DNA of 64,000 nucleotides from Closterium sp. Naga37s-1. Its lineage: Eukaryota > Streptophyta > Zygnematophyceae > Desmidiales > Closteriaceae. The translations under genes were made by a program, and so were the position numbers. A model generated the notes under the pieces. It did not search any database and was not told where the DNA came from. It was given only the letters and a program-made list of their open reading frames with translations. Positions 35,201 through 45,398 of the stretch are shown in pieces (within the stretch, counting starts at the first letter, position 1; every line of letters starts with the position of its first letter). The stretch spans positions 2,021,501 through 2,085,500 of the forward strand of contig CANJKZ010000820.1 in assembly GCA_947471745.1 (NCBI GenBank), given 5' to 3'.

Positions 35201-35983
35201 GTACCAGCAGAAGGAGAAGGTGGACTTCAAGGAGCTGTTTGCCCCTGTGGTGAAGCCGACGACGCTGCGAACCCTATTCGCGGGAGCCGCCATCAAAGGA
35301 TGGGTAGTAAAACAAATGGACATCGTAACGGCATTCCTTAACGGCATCCTTGAGGAGGAGATTTTTATGGCGCAGCCAGAGGGGTTTGATGATGGTAGTG
35401 GCAGAGTGTGGAAGCTGAAGAAGGCCCTCTATGGGCTGAAGCAGGCCCCTAGGCAATGGTACATGAAGCTGCGCGAAGTGTTGGAGGGGATCGGCTTCAC
35501 TCCCTCAACGGCCGATCACTCCTTGTTCATGCTTGGCGAGGGGGAGCAGAGGAGCTTCATGGTGGTGTACGTGGACGACATCCTGATCTTCTCACCCTCT
35601 TCTGACCTTGTGAAGGAGGTGATGCTGAAGCTGCAAGACAAGTTCAAGTGCAAGTCCCTTGGTGACGTCAACTTCTACCTTGGGCTCCACATCGAACGAG
35701 ACGTGGAGAAGCGGAGCATGCGAGTGCACCAACGGAAGTACCTTGAGGCGTTGGCCGCCAACTTCGGCCAGAGTGAAGGTCATGTGGCTACTCCCTTTCC
35801 CTCTGGGTTCAAGTGTGTGAAGGGGCCAGAGGAGGAGAGCGTTGGAGAAGAGGAGAGGCGCCGTTTTCACTCGTTGGTGGGCAGCCTCATGTATGCGGCG
35901 GTAAACACCCGGCCGGACGTCGCGTTTGCTACCGGGCAGCTGGCTAGGGTTGTGCAATGCCCTAATGAGGAGCAGATAGCAGC
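32290..35983 (+). pseudogene. Copia B' gag-pol: knuckle, protease, integrase, RT, partial RNase H
   Basis: The frame is open from about 32175 to 35990, with gag-derived sequence from about 32260. In order: gag C-terminus, a Gly/Arg-rich tract, the canonical zinc knuckle CHYCHKTGHMWRDC (about 32665), protease YWVIDSGATYSMTP (32985), integrase (HRRMGH ... CPTCIQAK, VMDVVGP, IRTDRGGEF, MNGIAERANRTI), a variable linker, and RT (SRLVAKGYQQKEKVDF, MDIVTAFLNGILEEEIF, YVDDILIFSPSSDLV near 35570). It ends soon after NTRPDVAFATGQLARVV. All protease, integrase and RT catalytic residues are present. The loss of RNase H and of a clean gag start disables this copy. Confidence 0.9.
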
Positions 35984-38900
35984 TGGATGATCAGAGCAGC
36001 CACACCGGCAACATGCGCCGCCGCCACGGCAGTTTCCTCACCAACCCGGAACGATCCCGTCTCACCGACAGCTGTCCCAGGCGCAGCTGCAAGGATGTTG
36101 GCGCCCGGGGCAATGATGTCCGGCTTGAGAATGGCATTGGAGGGACGGGCCTTCTTCGGGCGGCAGATAGTACAGCTCGATGCAGCGAGAGGGCCCTTGG
36201 AGGACCATTTGGGAACCATGGGGAGGGAGGTCGATGCAGGGGAGATGGTGGCAGGAAGTCGGGTTCCTAGCCGTGTTGATGCTGTGAGACCTGTGGTGTT
36301 TGCTCGAGATTCTAAAGCCGTCGCTGCTGCTGTTGTTGTTGTAGACATTGAAGTGAGGGAGTCCTGGGGCACGGTACTGCATGGTGGGGCAGGGAAGGTG
36401 TTGGTAAGCATGAGAAGGGCAACAGAAGATGCGAGAGGAGGGAGGAGATGCGAGAGGAGGGACGTGAGTGTGGAAAAGGGCAAGAAGCGATGCAAATCAA
36501 AGTACACTGCAAATCAAAGTACACTGCGAATCAAAGTACCCTGCAAATCAAAGTACACTGCAAATCAAAGTACACTGCAGATCAAAGTACACTGTGAATC
36601 AAAGTACCCTGCGAATCAAAGTACCCTGCGAATCAAAGTACCCTGCGAATCAAAGTACACTGCGAATCAAAGTACCCTGCGAATCAAAGTACCCTGCAAA
36701 TCAAAGTACACTGCAAATCAAAGTACACTGCAGATCAAAGTACACTGCGAATCAAAGTACCCTGCGAATCAAAGTACCCTGCGAATCAAAGTACCCTGCG
36801 AATCAAAGTACACTGCGAATCAAAGTACCCTGCGAATCAAAGTACCCTGCAAATCAAAGTACACTGCAAATCAAAGTACACTGCAGATCAAAGTACCCTG
36901 CGAATCAAAGTACCCTGCGAATCAAAGTACCCTGCGAATCAAAGTACCCTGCGAATCAAAGTACCCTGCGAAGCTGCAGCGTGGAAAACAAACAATCTCT
37001 CTAACAGCTGCATGGTGGGGCATGAAGAGTGTTGGTAAGCGTGAGATGCGAGGAGATGGAAGACGAGGGAGGAGGTGCAAGGAGGAGAGCGTGGAAAAAG
37101 GCATGAACCAAGGAAGAAGGGAAGAAAGTACAATGCAAAGCTGCAGCATGGGAAACAAACAACCTTCTGCGTGGGAAACTTACTACCCCTGCCACTACCT
37201 AGCAAGTGCTCCCCATTCTCACCTCGCCCCCACGCTGATATAGTAGGGTGCAAAGTTGTTGATGGCAGGGGCAGGACCATACAAGTAACGGTAAAACGGC
37301 CTCCCCTCGTCACCCACTGCAAAGGACACAGTCACTCCGGCCTGGGGAGGGAGGAGGGGGAAAGATTATGTTTTTTAGGTGCCCCAAAAAACTCGTTACA
37401 GTCACTCCGGCTTTAAGGAGGGTGAGAGGGAAACACATACAAGAGGAGGTGACGAAAGGGTGATGGGCAGGCCTCGGTGCGAGGAGTTGAAAGGCGTTGA
37501 AAAGGGTTCAAAGGGTTCGAGCCACAGTAACTCAGATGTGGATGAAGGAAGGGAGGGAGGGAGGGAAAGAAGGCGGGAGAGTGGGATGGAGGGTGGGAGG
37601 GAGGGAGGGAGGGAGGGAGGGAGGGAGGGAGGGAGGGAGGGAGGGAAGGGAGGGAGGGAGGGAGGGAGGGAGGGAGGGAGGGAGGGAGGGAGGGAGGGAG
37701 GGAGAAAGGGAGGGAGGGAGGGAGGGAGGGAGGGAGGGAGAATGGGGAATGAGAGTGGAAGGGTACGGAAGGTTAGAGGAGGGGGTATGGATTAGGGAGA
37801 GAAGAAGCACAAGGAAAACGAGAGAAGAAAGAGAGGGATGGCTGACAAAGCCCTTCTGAGGCGCCCTAACGAGATGACTAGCTGACATGGGGTTTACGAT
37901 CACATTCCGTACCAGTGTATGCTCGAGTGATGCACCCACCCACCACATTGGCAGGGACACGTATAAGTGTGATAGAAAAACACGCTCGGATCAACCAGCA
38001 AAGCCACTCCCTACGCGCATGCACTTCATAACCGCAGGATGCCCCCTCACACCCACAGGATTCCCCCTCACACCCACAGGATGCCCCCTCACACCCACAG
38101 GATGCCCCCTCACACCCACCGCACGCCCCTCACACCCACCGCACGCCCCTCACACCCACCGCACGCCCCTCACACCCACCGCACGCCCCTCACACCCACC
38201 GCATGCCCCTCACACCCACCGCAAGAGCACCGAGGAAAGGCACGTCGTCAAAGTAGGTCCAATTCCACTTGTCATTCTGATCCCAGGCCGTGTTTCTGTT
38301 CGTGTTGTCCAGGGACAAGGTGAGCACATCCACACCGTCCGCCACGGCCTGATCAACGGCTGCAAAGACATCTTCGTCGGTAGTAATCGACTCGCCAGGG
38401 CCGCCTAGATCCCAGTAGACCTTGTAGATGGCCAGGCGTGCCTTGGGAGCCACGCCACTGACTGTGCCTCCGCCAGGCACCTCCACGCCGCTGTTGCCCG
38501 CTGCTGCTCTGAGAGTGGAGATGCGTGGGACAGGGGAGGGGTGGTTATGGAGGGAATGACCTTGCCACGCCATGCACATGGTCTTCTTCCTTTCGCTGTC
38601 TGCCAAACCACTTTGAACACACGCAATGCCATCCCATCCCATGCAATGACATGCCATGCCATGCCATGCCATGCCGTCCCATCCCATCCCATCCCATCCC
38701 ATCCCATCCCATCCCATCCCATCCCATCCCATCCCATCCCATCCCATCCCATCCCTTGCCATGCCGTCCCATCCCATGCCATGGCATAGTGTGTTATGGC
38801 ACTCACCACACGGTCCTAACTTCCTGCACTCACCCGGCACACCACGTGCCATGGCCATCAGAATCGCGCGGGGAGGCCCACTCGTCGTCGTGTGGGCCCT

Positions 38901-40960
38901 GTCCTCCATATTCGCTCTCAAACGCCGCGCGAAAGATGCCCCCTCCGATGATCTTGTTGTTACAATCGAAGTCGCTTGTAGTGGGACACGTGCCCGCCCA
39001 CCCGGCAGGGAGCGTGCTGCTGTAGCCCTGGTGGGGGGGAGGATGTGGGGTGCACGGGGGTAGCTAAGTTGGAAAAAGTGCTGGTTTGCTGTATCGGGAC
39101 CGACGAGGAATTCAAAGAGGGGGGCGCCGACGGAGAGAGAGGAGCAGCAGCAGCAGCAGCAGAAACCCATAAGGTGAAGAGCGATGCTCGGATGTGATCG
39201 TACGGTGTCGTCAAAGGAGGGGTGCTCCGGCCACACGCCGCTGTCCAGAATTCCAATCACCGTGCCTTCGCCGTCACTCGACACTCCAGCCGGAGTGGCA
39301 GCAGCAGCAGCGGCAGCAGGAGAAGTGGCAGCAGCAGAAGTGGCAGCAGCAAAAGTGGCAGCAGCAGGAGTGGCAGCAGCAGCAGCGGGAGCGGCAACAT
39401 CAGCAGTGCGGGCATGTGGCAGCTTGAGAGACTTGTGCCCGTCAGCGGCGGCAGTGACGGCGCGGCGGCGTGTGATGGTGCGAGAGGGCGTGACGGACGC
39501 CACGGAGGGGTGCCGCCTCATGCGCTGCACCTGCGCTGCCGTGAGGGCCGCCGAGAAGCCGTTGTCTGTGTGCACGTAGCTGAGGGGGAAGGGAAAGCGT
39601 ACAGGGGGAGGGAAAGCGTACAGGGGGAGGGAAAGTGTACAGGGTGGGGGGGGGGGGAAGAATACAGGGGGAGGGAAAGCGTACAGGGGGAGGGAAATTG
39701 TACAGGGGGAGGCGAGGGAAGGAAGGGAGGCGGGCGTGCAGGGGAAGTTGAGAGGGGGCGGGCACGGAGGGCGTGAGGGTCGTTGAGAAGCCATTGGATG
39801 CGTGCAACAGCCTTAACACCAGATTGAACACACACGTCCGCTCACCTGTTGAACGTTCTCTAGAGTGTCGCTCGACTATCCTGCATTACCGCCCTTTGCA
39901 TGCGCTGCTGCATTACCGCCCTTTGCATGCGCTGCTGCATTACCGCCCTTTGCATGCGCTGCTGCAGCACCACGCTCGCAGCAATGAAGTCCCCAAAACT
40001 CTTCTCACCCTCACCTGCATACCATCGTTCCCCTCACCTATAGGCCATCTTCCCCGCGTCCACCCCGCTGTCTCTCAGCACGGCCTGCTGCATGCGCTGC
40101 AGCAGCTGCTTGAACGCCCTCACGCCCGGCGCCCTCAAGTTCAACCGCGGCCTTCGCAGCGAACGGTTTGTGCCCCCTGAACCGCTGGTGGCAGCAGCAG
40201 TGGCAGCAGCAGTGGCAGCAGCAGCAGCAGAAGCAGCAGTAGGAGTGACAGACGCAGTGCCAACGCCACCGTTGCTTGCAACAGAAGCCGCGCCAACGCC
40301 ATCGCTGGCCTCATCGTCTGAAGCGGCGCCTGCCGCGTTGGCGTTAGGGTCGCTGTCCCAGGCGGCCGTTGCCGGGTAGCCGGCAAATCCCCCGTGATAC
40401 GACGCAACAGGCGGCGCAGAGCGAAGGCGGACGATGTAGATCGCGGAGGCATGGGAGGGGGAAGCTGCGGGGGATGGGGGGAAACAGGACGAGGGGGGGG
40501 GGGAAGAGGCGGCACGGAGCGGCAGAGCAGGGGAAACATGGGGTGCGGTGGAGCGTGCGGGAGATTTGGAAATGACAAGGGAAGGGGGAGGGAAGGCGGA
40601 CAAGTTGTTGAGCGTGCAGGCATCAATACAGGCAGCTGCGAGTCATTGGCTGAGAGAGCAGGGCCAGGGAGAGCAGGGCCAGGGAGAGAAGTCGAAATGG
40701 GAGTGAGTGGGGGAAGGGACGCTATGAGCCTGATTTTGAGGCGTCTCAGATATAGGACGCTACGAGCCTGTTTTTGAGGTGCATCAGATATAGCAGTGAT
40801 GCTACGGAGCGCCGTGGTGTATGGCCGTTTGCTTACCAGCGTTGGTGGGGAGGGAGAGCGTTACGGGTATAGTGAGGAGGAGCAATGGTAGGAGAAGAGA
40901 AGCCCATAATTGATAAGGCAGTTTCTCATACAGCAACGAATGCTGTTTGTGAGAAGCCAT
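35983..40960 (-). CDS. Subtilisin-like serine protease homologue (subtilase, S8), probable pseudoprotease, 3'-truncated
   Basis: I assembled seven exons on the minus strand: 40960-40837, 40464-40038, 39579-39204, 39027-38834, 38508-38220, 37341-37223 and 36376 to about 35983. All introns are GT-AG and all phases agree. Residues 1-41 are a signal peptide (hydrophobic WASLLLPLLLLTIPVTL). An I9 propeptide follows (AIYIVRLRSAPPVASYHGGF; later YVHTDNGFSAALTAAQV). The S8 domain keeps Asp in GILDSGVWPEHPSF (about 296) and His in SPRDSDGHGTWCA (about 368). The oxyanion Asn is Asp (AVGDEG, about 481), and GTSMAxPHVAG reads ETAVAAAHVAG, so the nucleophile Ser (about 626) is Ala. Only about 55 residues separate YYISVGAS from KWSSKGP, so no PA domain. 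Expected location: secreted or cell wall. The C-terminus is lost at the Copia junction. Confidence 0.85.
36377..37222 (-). repeat. Subtilase intron 6 with 17-bp minisatellite
   Basis: A 17-bp unit (plus strand GCGAATCAAAGTACCCT, variants GCAAATCAAAGTACACT) repeats about 28 times at about 36491-36970. Three units make 51 bp, so every frame looks open; the apparent 418-codon plus-strand protein is an artefact. The intron also has a second copy (about 37007-37050) of the segment around the exon 7 acceptor (CTGCATGGTGGGGCA at 36378). Confidence 0.85.
37342..38219 (-). repeat. Subtilase intron 5: GGGA microsatellite and 20-bp minisatellite
   Basis: Two arrays are present. One is (GGGA)n at about 37548-37740. 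The other is a unit of about 20 bp (CACACCCACCGCACGCCCCT) repeated about nine times at 38043-38220. The latter touches exon 5, and each unit on the minus strand reproduces the donor GCG|GTGGGTG. Near 37396-37412 a second copy of the exon 6 start (CCGGAGTGACTGT on the minus strand) is seen. Confidence 0.8.
38509..38833 (-). repeat. Subtilase intron 4: CCCAT pentanucleotide array
   Basis: ATCCC/CATGC pentamers run from about 38632 to 38785 (on the minus strand GGGATGGGAT...). The M/G/W/D-rich frames across it come from the repeat. Confidence 0.85.
39028..39203 (-). other. Subtilase intron 3
   Basis: The intron runs from donor GTACGATC (39203) to acceptor CCCACCAG (39028). It holds a short AGC run (39143-39168) and otherwise unique sequence. 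Confidence 0.75.
39580..40037 (-). repeat. Subtilase intron 2: two minisatellites and an exon-edge duplicate
   Basis: The intron contains AGGGGGAGGGAAAGCGTAC-type units (39590-39715) and three copies of a 27-bp unit beginning GCATTACCGCCCTTTGCATG (about 39890-39965). At about 39767-39810 lies a diverged copy of the first bases of exon 3: the minus strand reads HASNGFSTTLT, as exon 3 reads HTDNGFSAALT, with a 1-nt indel before it. Confidence 0.75.
40465..40836 (-). other. Subtilase intron 1
   Basis: From donor GTAAGC (40836) to acceptor CCCCGCAG (40465). It is pyrimidine-rich on the minus strand near the acceptor and has a short direct repeat (GGCCAGGGAGAGCAG, 40669-40697). An acceptor further upstream in the same frame cannot be excluded, because the frame stays open to about 40603. 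Confidence 0.65.
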
Positions 40961-41360
40961 AGAGAGATTGTAGTAGCAGGGGAACGGCGGTAGATTTGAA
41001 AAGAAAATGACAAAAATGCCGAGCCACTCGGAGATATATTCTAGAGAAGCTGGCTGCTACTGCGAAGCACAAAAGGGTGGTACCTCGTGAAATCAATAGT
41101 ATGTAGAACGGACGATGAATCTAAAGTCTTCCCTTCTCCGCCTCACTTTGCTCCCACATTTGCTCATCGTCATCGCTCGCTGCTCTCTGCCTTGCTGGCA
41201 CGACTATGGTCGTTGAGGTTCCTGCTTGGTCGTGAGGGTCAAGTGGAATGCCTAAGTCGCAATACAGCAACAGTACGATGACTCTCAAACGACGCACGAC
41301 TACTTTCAAACGAAGCACAATGACTCTCAACGACGCTGCTGGTGGTGTCATGCTTTCTTC
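40961..41360 (-). promoter_or_regulatory. Upstream region of the subtilase gene
   Basis: On the minus strand AATATATC (about 41033-41040) lies about 75 bp before the ATG and could be the TATA box. Three imperfect copies of ATGACTCTCAAACGACGC lie at 41276-41335. No other gene is visible in these 400 bp. Confidence 0.4.
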
Positions 41361-41569
41361 CCTGTTACGGGTGCAGGGCTCACGGTAGCAGGGTGCACAT
41401 CCGGAATTTCGTCGACATTCCGGATGTTTTCGTCAGAGATCCGGATTTTGAGGGGTCTGAACTCAGAATCATCCGGACTCATAAAGGGTATTTCTCAGAG
41501 ACATCCGGATGCATAAGGGTGCTCCTTAGAAACTTTCGTGCCGGAATCGATTGGTCGCATCTTTGAGTT
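41361..41569. other. Intergenic stretch with ATCCGGAT motifs
   Basis: TCCGGAT/ATCCGGA recurs at about 41399, 41421, 41437, 41471 and 41503. Related motifs in the opposite arrangement lie at 45848 and 45920. It could be the end of a decayed DNA transposon. No gene is supported. Confidence 0.35.
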
Positions 41570-44500
41570 AAGGTTAAGGTTATATATTGATCGTAATCAA
41601 TGTACAAAGAGTAAACCATAGAGCAGTCTAGAAACATGGCCGAGGTGGCCAGCATCCACAATGGAGCACGTGGAACACACCTTATTCCTTGTCCTCGCGG
41701 ACAACCGCCAGCTGCCTGGGGAGACGCTCTATGCGATGGGTGACTATGGTGGTCGGAACGGATTTCCCAAGAGCCAGGAGAACCTTAGGTCGGGGTGGAT
41801 AGAGGGTGTGCCGGTCCTGTCGAAGAGGAGGAGTCGGAGTTTCTGTGCTCGCTTGATGCTGGATGATATACGTTGCCGCTTCTTGGCCGATTGACGTTTG
41901 CCTCTCCACATATAGATTTTGAAGGCGATTAGGAACTGGGCTAGGATGAGCTGCAGTATCTCGAAGCTCGAGGAGGAGGAATTGCGGTACCTGTGGTCAC
42001 AGCGGCTATTCCACAGCGTCTTGGCTGCTGCTCCCACTAGTAAGCTCCATGGGGGGGGACTGTCCAACCCGTGACTATATTGGGAAGAAGATGTGTTCGG
42101 CGGGGGGGGTTTGTCCGAGGTGGCGGCCAGCGACTGTGCGAAGAGCAGAGATGACATTTCCGGCAGAGGCGCATTCGAAGAAGATATGCGGCAGTGTCTC
42201 TACAACAGCAGCGGGGCACCGGGAGCATACCCCTCGGTCGTCAAAATATTGGAAGCGTGATCCAGAGGGGAGAGTTAGAGTGTAGAGTCTGAAGAGGATA
42301 TCCCGTTGACGGCTCGGCTGGTCTTTGAGAAAGGGGTCCTTGAGGCCAGGGAGAGGGGGGGAGGAAGGGTGAGGTCTCGGGTCCATCGACTGTGGTGAGT
42401 GAGTGGCTGTGTGGAGTAAAGGAGACGGCGGATGTCGGCGAGGCTGGGGGTACCGTCCTGTAGAAGTTCTACCCTAGCTCCTAAACCTGTCCCTGTATGA
42501 AGTGGCCCTGCGAGCCACCATTCCCTGACATACACCTCAATGAGCCACCATTCCCTGACATACACCTCAATGAGGTCCTGTAAACGGAAGAGTCCGGCAT
42601 TGATTGGGGTACGGCCGATGCGATGGTTGGGGGAGACGGAGTGGACAGTAGCCGAGACGGTAGAGGGGGGGATGAAAGCGACGACCTGGATGGCGAGGTG
42701 AGATATGGAGTAATGGTCATCCGATGGCATGAACCAATCTCCCGGGGAGGCAGAGGAGGAGTGAGGGGACCGGAGGCCGGCCCACCATGGAGGCTTGATA
42801 GCCTTGATGAGATCTGGGAGGAGGCGTGTGGCGTCGTCGTGGAATTCCTCCGGGAGTTGGGAGCAGAACTCCCGAGTAGAGATAGGACTGACGTCGAAGT
42901 TGGTGATTCGGACGATGTGTCCAATGCGGAGTTGCCGTGTAAGCAGGAATCGCTCGTGTTGGCGGGTGCCGAAAGGTCGCTCGTCGGGTTTGAGGAGCCA
43001 CCGGTTGAAGGCGAGAGGTTCGGTAAGGATGCATTGCATGCGTAAGGGTGGGCCATGGATTACTAGGGGAAGAGCGAGGAGGGTTTTAAGTTCATCTAGT
43101 GCCCGCGGGGGGATGAAGGAGGGAAGATAGTCTCGTTCAAGGATGGCCTTATGGGAGAGCAAACCGTGTAGCCCGAAGGGGAACGGGTTCAGGGTCCGTG
43201 CGACTTCCTCGGACGGAGTGGGTCCAAATCTGCGTAGTGCATGCTGGATAGCGAGGGCTTTGATTTGGGTAGATGGGGCGATCGCACCAACCCCACCGTC
43301 TTGGGGTGAGTTGTAAAGGAGGCCATTGGGGAGGAAGCGTTGTGCGAGGCCGTCTTGTTTATGTTTTGAGGACGAGAGGAAGTTCCCAACTGATATGTCA
43401 ATTTGTTTGATGGTGATCGGTGGTGCAGGTTGAAAGCGACCGGGATAGGAGATGACGGAGTTCAGAAAGATCGATGATAGAGATTTGCGGCAAGTGACCG
43501 TGGCATGTACGGCTGCCAGAAATTTGGCGGTGTTTTGTATGCGGGCGAGGGTTTAGTCCAGGTGGTGGATCCAGGGTGTAGACGTTCAACATACAAGGAT
43601 GCGTTCTGCTTCGCAGGGGGCTCGGATGGGGATAGGCCCGGCGTGCGCGATGCCAGTGGGGTTAATATTGAAGGGAATAATGGAGCATTTGTTCCAATTG
43701 GGTATCTCTCCAGACACAGAGCCGAAGACGCCGAGTAGTATCACTGCGAGGCCGAGCTCTGTATCTGAGGTGAGGAAGAGAGTGACATTGTCCGCGTAAC
43801 ATGCCATGAGTCGGCGCTGGACGGGAGACAGAGCGAAGCCGGGCAGGAAGAGGGACATGTATCGGTGGAAGATCTCTATGACACAGACGAAAAGAAGAGG
43901 TGCCAGAGGACAGCCCTGACGGACTCCTGTGCGGACAGGGAAGATTGGGCCGAGCATGTTGTTGACGGAGATTCGTGTGGTCGTGTCGGACTGCATTAGT
44001 CGTACCCAATGTATGAAGGGAGCTGGAATCCCTAGGACTGCTAAGGCTTGGAGGAGAAAGGGGCGGTCGACCAGGTCGTAGGCCTTTCGAAAGTCTACCG
44101 TAAGAGCGAGAAGAGGGTTTGATGAGAATGCTGCCCAGTCCATGATGTCAAGGGTATCGTTGATAGTGTCTCCAATTTTCCTGTGTTTGATGAAGGCGGT
44201 TTGGGATGGGTGGATGAGCTGGGGAAGAACGAGCTGGAGGCGGTTAGCAAGACACAGCGCGAGTACCTTGTAATCAGCGTTCATGAGGATGATGGGGCGA
44301 AGATTTTCTACGAGCGAAGAATCACCCCGTTTGGGGATGAGGACAGTGCGTCCGGTCAGCATGGACGGGGGTAGGCGAGAGAGAGGTTGTGGAGGGGAGA
44401 GCAGGGAGTGGAAGACCGGTGCAAATCGCGGGGCGAATTGCCGAAAGAGTTCCCCAGGCAAACCGTCTGGGCCAGGGTTTTTACCTCGGGACAGAGAGAG

Positions 44501-44908
44501 CAGTGCTTTACCAATTTCAGCTAGGGAGAAGGGGGCGCCGAGTCGTAGGAGTAGGGGGTTCGGGATGGAGGAGGGAGGGATGTGTTGCCAGAAGGCCGTG
44601 TTTGCGGTGGCGGGGGTGTTTCCGCTGTAGAGTGTCTGGAAGAAATTGGAGCACAGGTTCGTCATGGTGGGGAGATCCGACGTTGTTTGTCCATTAGGTA
44701 AGGTCAGGGAGCTGATGATCGAGCCCTTGATTCGCGAGTTGAGGCCAGAGAGAAGAGAGGAGACTCCCATTTCCCTGTGCCCTTCCACTTTAAGCTTGGC
44801 CTTAAGCGCAATTTCGGAGGCTTTTGAGGCTTCATACCGGGCCAGGTGGAGTCTTGCTTGGTCAAGGCTTTCTGAGTGAGACTCATCTGCGTTCCGAAAC
44901 AGCTGTAA
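41570..44908 (-). pseudogene. LINE L: RT and zinc-finger domain, decayed
   Basis: The minus strand gives LINE RT blocks (GKNPGPDGLPGELFRQF, GRTVLIPKRGDSS, LRPIILMNADYKVLALCLAN, LTVDFRKAYDLVDRPFL, GVRQGCPLAPLLFV) and a palm box ACYADNVTLF, where the second Asp of YADD is Asn. Further down (42386-42100) a zf-RVT-type finger CSRCPAAVVETLPHIFFEC follows. Frames break near 43580, 43180, 42400 and 42070. The 3' end is near 41570, with tail AACCTTAACCTTAA. The 5' part is missing beyond the MITE. It is an L1-like element distinct from LINEs G/H/I: no endonuclease follows the RT, and the finger is different. Confidence 0.82.
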
Positions 44909-45373
44909 TGGCGGGTCCAACTTTGCACATGTACGGTTTTTTTCCAGCTCAGTTACCAAAATTAAGCATGTAACAGAACTTCTCACGTGCGAAATCCGTT
45001 TGACACGAGACTGTACATAAATGACCTTATTTCGAAAACGTGCCCCAAGACGTGCGGAACACATCCGAAGGTTCGTCTCCAAATCGATTCCCGTCAAAGT
45101 CGTCAAACAGTATCGCCCGTTTTTCGCCAAAACCCTTTCGCCATTATATTTTTCCCTTCGCCCTAGACGCGGAAACCCTCGCAACATTTGGTAACTATCC
45201 TTCCCAGGTACTGTACCTCGCAACGTTAATGCACCTCGTCAAACGTCCGCACTGTACACTCCGAACTGGACAGGAAACATTAGGACAGCGCCCTGGGGTA
45301 CAGTCAAATTTGACAAGTGAGCTGACGTAAAAATAACGGAAAAAAACGGGAGTGTGCAAAGTTGGACCCGCCC
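44909..45373. mobile_element. Tourist-like MITE (465 bp)
   Basis: Terminal inverted repeats are GGCGGGTCCAACTTTGCACA at the left and its complement TGTGCAAAGTTGGACCCGCC at the right, followed inward by CGG plus a T-run and its mirror. The element is flanked by TAA on both sides (44906-44908 and 45374-45376). A 3-bp TAA duplication and GGG-type ends fit the PIF/Harbinger group. No transposase is encoded, so mobility would need one in trans. Confidence 0.85.
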
Positions 45374-45398
45374 TAAGCCAACAATAAGATTGTCTTGT

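Larger units (their letters stand above)
30927..35983 (+). mobile_element. Copia B', long-LTR family, 3'-truncated
   Basis: It has a complete 5' LTR, a perfect primer site, gag and most of pol, inserted into LINE I. The element stops inside RNase H at about 35983, where the sequence becomes subtilase exon. There is no 3' LTR and no LINE I sequence on the far side, so a deletion or rearrangement (or an assembly join) removed the 3' end. Confidence 0.9.

Noticed and set aside
36491..36970. CRISPR-like array
   Set aside because: Units are contiguous 17-mers with no unique spacers, in an intron of a eukaryotic gene.
35987..37243. A 418-codon plus-strand frame with a repeating SKYTANQSTLRIKVPC-type sequence
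   Set aside because: It is the 17-bp minisatellite of subtilase intron 6. Three units equal 51 bp, so all frames look open, and the frame starts inside an antisense exon.
37548..37740. Glu/Gly/Arg-rich protein from (GGGA)n
   Set aside because: Pure microsatellite translation in a subtilase intron.
37880..37960. Possible extra subtilase exon (minus-strand GASLEHTLVRNVIV)
   Set aside because: It resembles a subtilase segment that normally follows VGAS, but lies upstream of the exon encoding VGAS, and exons 5 and 6 already join in phase without it.
39442..39831. Alternative start of subtilase exon 3 near 39810
   Set aside because: The HASNGFSTTLT copy has a 1-nt indel that breaks the phase with exon 2 and soon runs into repeat sequence. 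The 39579 acceptor joins perfectly.
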